Assembly: GCA_963851105.1 (NCBI GenBank)
Contig: CAWKNP010000002.1
Span: 124,001-188,000, forward strand
Direction of reading: 5' to 3'
DNA: 64,000 nucleotides
DNA from: DATARN01 sp963851105
Lineage (GTDB): Bacteria > Actinomycetota > Acidimicrobiia > Acidimicrobiales > Palsa-688
The notes under the pieces are model-generated. The model saw nothing but the letters and a program-made list of their open reading frames with translations, was not told the origin of the DNA and ran no database searches. Position numbers and translations under genes: made by a program. Below are positions 59,390 through 64,000 of the stretch, piece by piece. Each line of letters starts with the position of its first letter. Positions within the stretch are counted from its first letter, which is position 1.

Positions 59390-59818
59390 CTAGTTGCCGG
59401 TGATGCGAGCCGGCTCCACGAGGACCGCCACCCGGCCCTCGGCCGCCATGACCCGGTCGTAGGTCGGCCAGTCACTGTGGGTGCCGCCGGCGGCGACGAA
59501 GATGGCACGCAGCAGGGCCGGGAGCTCCTCGCCCGCCTCGTCCGCGCCGATAATCCGCACCGGGCCCTCGACCGAGACCCATTCCCAACCGCTGCGGAAC
59601 ACGACTGCGGCCCGTCCCGACCGGCGCAGCAAGCCGAGCTTGCGAGCGTCCCCCCGTGCCACGAAGGCGACGACCGCCGCCGAACCGGGAGTCTCGGAGA
59701 AGACACCGGCATTGACCACCGAGGCGTGGACGCTCCCGTCGGCGCGGGTGGTGGCCACAACCGCCAAACCACGGTCGGCCGAGGACAGACGTCGCACCAG
59801 ATCCAGGTCAGCAGCCAT
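59390..59818 (-). CDS. PPOX-type (pyridoxamine-phosphate-oxidase fold) flavin/F420 protein
   Basis: 142 residues, split beta-barrel fold: DRGLAVVATTRADGSVHASVVNAGVF at the start and DARKLGLLRRSGRAAVVFRSGWEWVSVEGPVRIIG in the middle match actinobacterial F420-dependent reductases of the PPOX class. The end is WPTYDRVMAAEGRVAVLVEPARITGN. ATG 59818 is divergent from the pyr operon leader. Confidence 0.85.
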   Translation of the reverse strand: MAADLDLVRRLSSADRGLAVVATTRADGSVHASVVNAGVFSETPGSAAVVAFVARGDARKLGLLRRSGRAAVVFRSGWEWVSVEGPVRIIGADEAGEELPALLRAIFVAAGGTHSDWPTYDRVMAAEGRVAVLVEPARITGN

Positions 59819-59870
59819 CCCTGTATTGAACAACGTTGGCAGGGGCCGCTGCTATCGTGAACCTCTGACC

Positions 59871-59897
59871 GTGAAGCTGGTCCAGTGAGGCCAGCAC
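59871..59897 (+). promoter_or_regulatory. PyrR-binding loop of the pyr leader
   Basis: GTG-AAG-CTGG, then TCCAGTGAGG, then CCAG-CAC: a stem with a 5'-side bulge and a loop close to the PyrR binding consensus UCCAGAGAGGCU. PyrR bound with UMP stabilises this hairpin and lowers pyr expression. It lies 5 nt before the AGGAGG ribosome site. Confidence 0.75.
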
Positions 59898-59912
59898 GGA
59901 CAGGAGGTTGGC

Positions 59913-60482
59913 TTGGCCGAACGTGAGCGTGCCCTTACGCCCCCATATGGGGGCGTTTTCGTGCCCCGGACCAAGGTCATGGACCCCGAGGATGTCAAGC
60001 GGGCGATGTGGCGCATGGCGCACGAGATCATCGAGCGCAACCATGGCACCACCGATGTCGTCCTCATCGGGCTGCAGACCGGCGGCGTTCCCATCGCCGG
60101 CCGCCTGGCCGAGGCGGTCGACAATGTGAGCGGGGTCATGGTGCCCCTCGGCAGCCTTGACGTCGCCTTCTACCGCGACGACATCGGGCTTCGCCCGGTG
60201 CTGCCGGAGGCGGCGACTCAGATCCCCGTCGACCTGACGGGCAAGACGGTGGTGCTGGTGGACGACGTCTTGTTCACCGGGCGCACGGTTCGAGCGGCCC
60301 TGAACGCCCTGTCCGACTATGGCCGCGCCCGCGCCGTGCAGTTGGCGGTGATGGTCGACCGGGGCCACCGGGAGCTGCCGATCCGCCCCGACTATGTCGG
60401 CAAGAACCTGCCGACGCGCCGCGACGAGATGGTCGACGTGAGCCAGGAGGGGGTCGTGCTCGGCGACGTGATGGCCCGATGA
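59913..60482 (+). CDS. pyrR: Pyr operon RNA-binding regulator / uracil phosphoribosyltransferase
   Basis: 189 residues. Core: MDPEDVKRAMWRMAHEIIERNHG, VVLIGLQTGGVPIAGRL and the PRPP loop VVLVDDVLFTGRTVRAAL. TTG 59913 is used because AGGAGG lies 5 nt upstream. GTG 59961 is a serious alternative: from there the N-terminus has the length of Bacillus PyrR and the terminator hairpin would be in the leader. The stop overlaps pyrB (ATGA). Confidence 0.93.
   Translation: MAERERALTPPYGGVFVPRTKVMDPEDVKRAMWRMAHEIIERNHGTTDVVLIGLQTGGVPIAGRLAEAVDNVSGVMVPLGSLDVAFYRDDIGLRPVLPEAATQIPVDLTGKTVVLVDDVLFTGRTVRAALNALSDYGRARAVQLAVMVDRGHRELPIRPDYVGKNLPTRRDEMVDVSQEGVVLGDVMAR
59937..59959 (+). terminator. Intrinsic-terminator-like hairpin at the start of pyrR
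   Basis: ACGCCCCC and GGGGGCGT form an 8-bp perfect stem with an ATAT loop, followed directly by TTTT. It is 40 nt after the PyrR-binding loop, as in pyr attenuators, but lies inside the frame if the TTG start is right. Confidence 0.65.
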
Positions 60483-61489
60483 CGACCACCGAGACCTCGA
60501 CCGAGGCCGTCCCGGAAACAAGCCACGTCGCCCGCCTGTCGATGGCGCGGCCCGGCGGCAGCCGCCAGCACCTGCTCTCGGTCGCCAACCTCGGCCCCGA
60601 CGGGATCGCCGAGATCCTCCGCCTGACCGAAATGTTCGTCGAGATCGGCGAGCGGCCCATCCCCCGGGTGCCCGCGCTGCGGGGCAAGACGGTCGTCTCG
60701 CTGTTCTTCGAGGAGTCGACCCGAACCCGGCTGAGCTTCGAGATGGCAGCCAAGCGCTTGTCGGCCGACACCATGTCGTTCTCGGTCGCGACCTCGGCGG
60801 TCAAAAAGGGGGAATCCCTCCGCGACACCGTCGAGACCATCGAGGCAATGGGTATCGACGCCATCGTCGTCCGCCATTCCGCGGCCGGCGTTCCCTGGCA
60901 GATCGCCAACTGGACAGAGGGCGCGTCGGTCATCAACGCCGGCGACGGCTGGCACGAGCACCCGACGCAAGCGCTGCTCGACTGTTACACGATCTACCAG
61001 CAGCGGGGGAGCCTCGCAGGCCTGCGCATCGCCATCGTGGGCGACATCCGCCACAGCCGCGTGGCCCGTTCCGACGTTCTGGCGTTCACCGCCCTTGGCG
61101 CCACGGTCACGCTGGTGGCGCCCCCCACCCTGCTGCCGCCTTCCACCGAGGGGTGGCCGGTGACGGTCTCGCACCATTTGGAGTCCGTGCTCCCATCCTG
61201 CGACGTGGTCTACCTGCTGCGGCTGCAGCGCGAGCGGATGCAAGAAGCGCTGCTGCCCTCGCTGCGGGAGTACACGGCCACCTACGGCCTGACCCGGCAG
61301 CGGGCCCGTCTTCTCGGCGACCGGGCGCTGATCATGCATCCGGGCCCGGTCAATCGCGGCGTCGAGATCGCAGCCGAGGTGGCTGACCAGCCCAACTCGG
61401 TGATCACCCGCCAGGTCCGCAACGGCGTCGCGGTCCGCATGGCCGCCCTCTACCTCCTCCTCGGTTCGGGGGTCGACCTTGGCTCCTGA
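60479..61489 (+). CDS. pyrB: Aspartate carbamoyltransferase catalytic subunit
   Basis: Makes carbamoyl aspartate. 336 residues: carbamoyl-phosphate site FFEESTRTRLSFE, the SVKKGES loop equivalent (AVKKGESLRDT), HEHPTQALLD and the aspartate-site MHPGPVNRGVEI. An N-terminal extension of about 30 residues is present. No pyrI regulatory subunit is next to it. The stop overlaps pyrC by 11 bp. Confidence 0.96.
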   Translation: MTTTETSTEAVPETSHVARLSMARPGGSRQHLLSVANLGPDGIAEILRLTEMFVEIGERPIPRVPALRGKTVVSLFFEESTRTRLSFEMAAKRLSADTMSFSVATSAVKKGESLRDTVETIEAMGIDAIVVRHSAAGVPWQIANWTEGASVINAGDGWHEHPTQALLDCYTIYQQRGSLAGLRIAIVGDIRHSRVARSDVLAFTALGATVTLVAPPTLLPPSTEGWPVTVSHHLESVLPSCDVVYLLRLQRERMQEALLPSLREYTATYGLTRQRARLLGDRALIMHPGPVNRGVEIAAEVADQPNSVITRQVRNGVAVRMAALYLLLGSGVDLGS

Positions 61490-62768
61490 CCTGCTCATCC
61501 GGGGCGGCACGGTCATCGACGCCACCGGGAAGCGAGTGGCCGATGTCCTGATCAGATCCGGTGTGGTCGCCGCCGTCGGCCTCGACTTCGAGGACGCGGG
61601 AAAAGGGGTTCGCGTCCTCGACGCGTCCCACTGCATCGTCGGCCCTGGGCTCGTCGACCTTCACAGCCATCTCCGCGAGCCGGGCCGGGAAGAGTCGGAG
61701 ACGGTCGAGACCGGGTCCCGGGCAGCGGCTCTCGGTGGTTACACCGCGGTGGTTGCCATGCCCAACACCGAGCCTGCCATCGATTCGGCGGCCGTCGTCC
61801 GCCACGTCCTCGGGCTGGGTGCCACCGCGCTGTGCGAAGTGGCGGTGGCGGGCGCCATCACGGCGGACCGGGCGGGCAAGTTGCTGGCTCCGATGGCCGA
61901 GATGGCCGCCCTTGGGGTGAGGCTATTCACCGACGACGGCAACGGGGTCCAAGACGCCCGCCTCATGCGCCGGGCCCTGGAGTACGCCTCGGCCCTCGGC
62001 GTCACCCTCGCCCAACACTGCGAGGACGCGTCGCTGGCCGCGGGGGGCCACATGCACGAGGGGGAGTGGTCGAGTCGCTTGGGGATCCCGGGCGTGCCCG
62101 GCGAGGCCGAGGACCTCATGGTGATGCGCGATATCGCGCTGTCCCGGCTCACGGGCGCCCCAATTCATTTTCTCCACCTTTCGACCGCCAACTCGCTGGA
62201 CATGGTCCGCGCCGCCAAGGCGGCGGGGGGCCGGGTGACCGCCGAGGTGGCGCCGCACCATTTCACCCTGACCGATGCCTCGTTGGCGTCGTACGACACC
62301 GTCTTCAAGGTGAACCCGCCGCTGCGAGGCGCCGCCGACGTGGCGGCGGTGAAGCGGGCGCTGGCTGACGGCACCGTCGACGCCATCGCCACCGACCACG
62401 CTCCGCACGCCCAGGAGGACAAGGAGCAGCCCTTCGACCAGGCGCCGCCCGGGATGCTGGGGCTGGAAACGGCACTCGCCCTCGCGCTGAGCGAACTCGA
62501 CCTGCCGATCGACACGGTGCTGGCTCTCCTCTCGTGGCAGCCGGCGGCCATCGCCGGCCTCGCCGGCCGCCACGGTGGGCCCATCGTCGGCGGCGCCCCG
62601 GCCAACCTCTGCGTCATCGATCCCGACACCACCTGGGTGGTCGACCCCGCGGCGCTGGCCAGCCGCAGCCGCAACACCCCCTACGCCGGGCGCACCCTCA
62701 CCGGCCGGGTCCGCCACACGATCCTGCGGGGCGAGGCCGTCGTCGTCGACGCCGAGGCGCAGCGGTGA
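61479..62768 (+). CDS. pyrC: Dihydroorotase
   Basis: Cyclises carbamoyl aspartate. 429 residues, amidohydrolase fold of the class I type: zinc ligands in DLHSHLREPG, then LAQHCED, FLHLST and ATDHAPHA (Asp). TTG start at 61479 overlaps pyrB; from it the protein starts MAPDLLIRGGTVIDATG, the normal beginning. It overlaps carA by GTGA. Confidence 0.95.
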   Translation: MAPDLLIRGGTVIDATGKRVADVLIRSGVVAAVGLDFEDAGKGVRVLDASHCIVGPGLVDLHSHLREPGREESETVETGSRAAALGGYTAVVAMPNTEPAIDSAAVVRHVLGLGATALCEVAVAGAITADRAGKLLAPMAEMAALGVRLFTDDGNGVQDARLMRRALEYASALGVTLAQHCEDASLAAGGHMHEGEWSSRLGIPGVPGEAEDLMVMRDIALSRLTGAPIHFLHLSTANSLDMVRAAKAAGGRVTAEVAPHHFTLTDASLASYDTVFKVNPPLRGAADVAAVKRALADGTVDAIATDHAPHAQEDKEQPFDQAPPGMLGLETALALALSELDLPIDTVLALLSWQPAAIAGLAGRHGGPIVGGAPANLCVIDPDTTWVVDPAALASRSRNTPYAGRTLTGRVRHTILRGEAVVVDAEAQR

Positions 62769-63856
62769 GCGCCCCGCCGGAGCGAAGCCCGGCGCTGCTG
62801 GTCCTGGCCGACGGGACGACCTTCGAGGGCGAGGCCATGGGCTGGCAGCCGCCGAGCGGCGTGGCGACCGGGGAGGTCGTGTTCAACACCGTCCTCTCCG
62901 GCTACCAGGAGGTGATCACCGACCCGTCCTACGCCGGGCAGATCATCACTTTCACCTGTCCCCACATCGGCAACTACGGCGTCACCCCCGACGACGACGA
63001 GAGCCGGCGGCCCCATTGCCGGGGGATCGTGGTGCGGGACCTGGCCCGGCGCCCGAGCAGTTGGCGGTCGGCCCAGGATCTGGAGACCTTCCTGGTCTCG
63101 CACCGGGTCCCGGGTTTGACGGGCATCGATACCCGGCGGTTGACCCGCCACATACGCGACGCCGGTTCGATGGCGGCGGCGTTCGGGACCGCTTCGGAGC
63201 TCACGCTCAAGGAGGCGGCGGTCGCCGAGCCCGGCACCGAGGGCGTCAACCTGGTGGCGGGCGTGACGACGGACCGGCCCTATGTGGTGGGCGCGGGGCC
63301 GCTTCGGGTTGTGGCCTACGACTTCGGGATCAAGCGGACGATCCTGCGCCACCTGGCCCACCTGGCCACCGTCGAGGTCGTGCCCGCCTCGACGCCGGCC
63401 GCCGATGTGCTGGCCCGGGCACCCGACGGCGTCTTTCTCTCCAATGGCCCCGGCGACCCTTCGGCGGTGGTCGGGGCCGCCGATGCCATCGCGCAGCTGG
63501 TCGGGCGGGTGCCGGTGTTCGGGATCTGCCTCGGCCACCAGTTGCTGGCCACCGCCCTCGGCGCCGAGACGGTGAAGCTCAAGTTCGGGCATCACGGCGG
63601 CAACCATCCGGTGCGCCGGCTGGAGACAGGATCGGTCGAGATCACCAGCCAGAACCACAACTTCGCGGTCGCGGGCGACAGCCTCCCCCGGGCGGACGTG
63701 ACCCACGTCAACCTGAACGACGGTGTAATCGAGGGTCTGCGGTGCCGCGACGCCCCGGCGTTCAGCGTCCAGTACCACCCCGAGGCCGGTCCCGGACCTC
63801 ACGACGCCCGTTACCTCTTCGCCGAGTTCGCCCGGCTCATGGCCGCCGGGGCCTAG
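62765..63856 (+). CDS. carA: Carbamoyl-phosphate synthase small (glutaminase) subunit
   Basis: 363 residues. N-terminal CPSase domain (EVVFNTVLSGYQEVITDPSYAGQIITFTCPHIGNYG) and C-terminal class I GATase with the nucleophile in FGICLGHQLLA and the His-Glu pair in VQYHPEAGPGPHD. It supplies ammonia to CarB. GTG start inside the pyrC end; the next gene starts 4 bp after its stop. Confidence 0.96.
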   Translation: MSAPPERSPALLVLADGTTFEGEAMGWQPPSGVATGEVVFNTVLSGYQEVITDPSYAGQIITFTCPHIGNYGVTPDDDESRRPHCRGIVVRDLARRPSSWRSAQDLETFLVSHRVPGLTGIDTRRLTRHIRDAGSMAAAFGTASELTLKEAAVAEPGTEGVNLVAGVTTDRPYVVGAGPLRVVAYDFGIKRTILRHLAHLATVEVVPASTPAADVLARAPDGVFLSNGPGDPSAVVGAADAIAQLVGRVPVFGICLGHQLLATALGAETVKLKFGHHGGNHPVRRLETGSVEITSQNHNFAVAGDSLPRADVTHVNLNDGVIEGLRCRDAPAFSVQYHPEAGPGPHDARYLFAEFARLMAAGA

Positions 63857-63860
63857 CGCC

Positions 63861-64000
63861 ATGCCCCGTCGGGACGACATCTCCTCGGTCCTCGTCATCG
63901 GCTCCGGCCCCATCGTGATCGGCCAGGCCTGCGAGTTCGACTACTCCGGCACCCAGGCGTGCCGGGTGCTCCAGGAAGAGGGGTACCGCGTCATCCTGGC
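63861..64000 (+). CDS. carB: Carbamoyl-phosphate synthase large subunit (5' part only)
   Basis: Only the first 46 residues are in the window: MPRRDDISSVLVIGSGPIVIGQACEFDYSGTQACRVLQEEGYRVIL, the invariant CarB N-terminus with its first ATP-grasp preATP domain. The gene continues past the right edge. Confidence 0.96.
   Translation, partial: MPRRDDISSVLVIGSGPIVIGQACEFDYSGTQACRVLQEEGYRVIL

Overview
The window is a very GC-rich actinobacterial chromosome segment. The evidence is frequent GTG and TTG starts, ATGA/GTGA gene overlaps, the aroC-aroK-aroB-aroQ-pepQ-efp-nusB and pyrR-pyrB-pyrC-carA-carB order typical of Actinomycetota, an F420-type LLM oxidoreductase, a SigE-type sigma factor, and an MmpL-type transporter. 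Type IV pilus genes point to a lineage such as Acidimicrobiia rather than a classical mycolate actinomycete; that placement is an inference. No tRNA, rRNA, CRISPR array, insertion sequence or prophage was seen.

Region 1 (1-9.5 kb) is a type IV pilus locus: a PilT-like ATPase (cut by the left edge), PilC, two paralogous pilins, prepilin peptidase, a PilM-PilN fusion and PilO. Each pilin has a leader carrying a GEMM/cyclic-di-GMP-I riboswitch aptamer and ends in a strong hairpin, so aptamer, pilin and terminator form a module present twice, with the peptidase between the copies. A methyltransferase, a zinc-ribbon/RDD protein and a small unknown gene sit inside the locus.

Region 2 (9.6-19.2 kb) holds a UBP-type zinc finger protein, a pterin carbinolamine dehydratase with an unknown partner, then an Hsp70-like protein with a membrane segment and beta-propeller, divergent from two overlapping dynamin-like GTPases, and an MMPL transporter.

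Region 3 (19.3-38.3 kb) is an unusual accessory cluster. Nine genes encode thirteen NTF2/SnoaL-like domains. They are mixed with a tautomerase, an NmrA-type NAD(P)-binding protein, a GMC oxidoreductase, a thiamine-diphosphate enzyme, two DJ-1/PfpI proteins, a VOC protein, a Coq4-like protein, the glycogen debranching enzyme GlgX and an AGE-like epimerase fused to a STAS domain. The left part runs rightward from a good sigma-70-type promoter; the right part is a long leftward set of closely spaced genes. The chemistry is not known; the gene content suggests processing of small carbonyl or polyketide-like molecules or carbohydrate metabolism.

Region 4 (38.5-49.0 kb) has LtrA, GlgC and a 2040-residue surface protein (ten Ig-like repeats, a Thr/Pro stalk, a multi-pass membrane end), then a small membrane protein, a PsiE-family protein and a lipoprotein.

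Region 5 (49.1-64.0 kb) is housekeeping: the shikimate operon, a proline peptidase, EF-P and NusB, then about 5.4 kb of accessory genes (a kinase-LLM fusion, a sigma factor with a propeller-type partner, lipoproteins, a PPOX-type enzyme), then the pyrimidine operon led by a PyrR-binding loop and a terminator-like hairpin. carB runs off the right edge.
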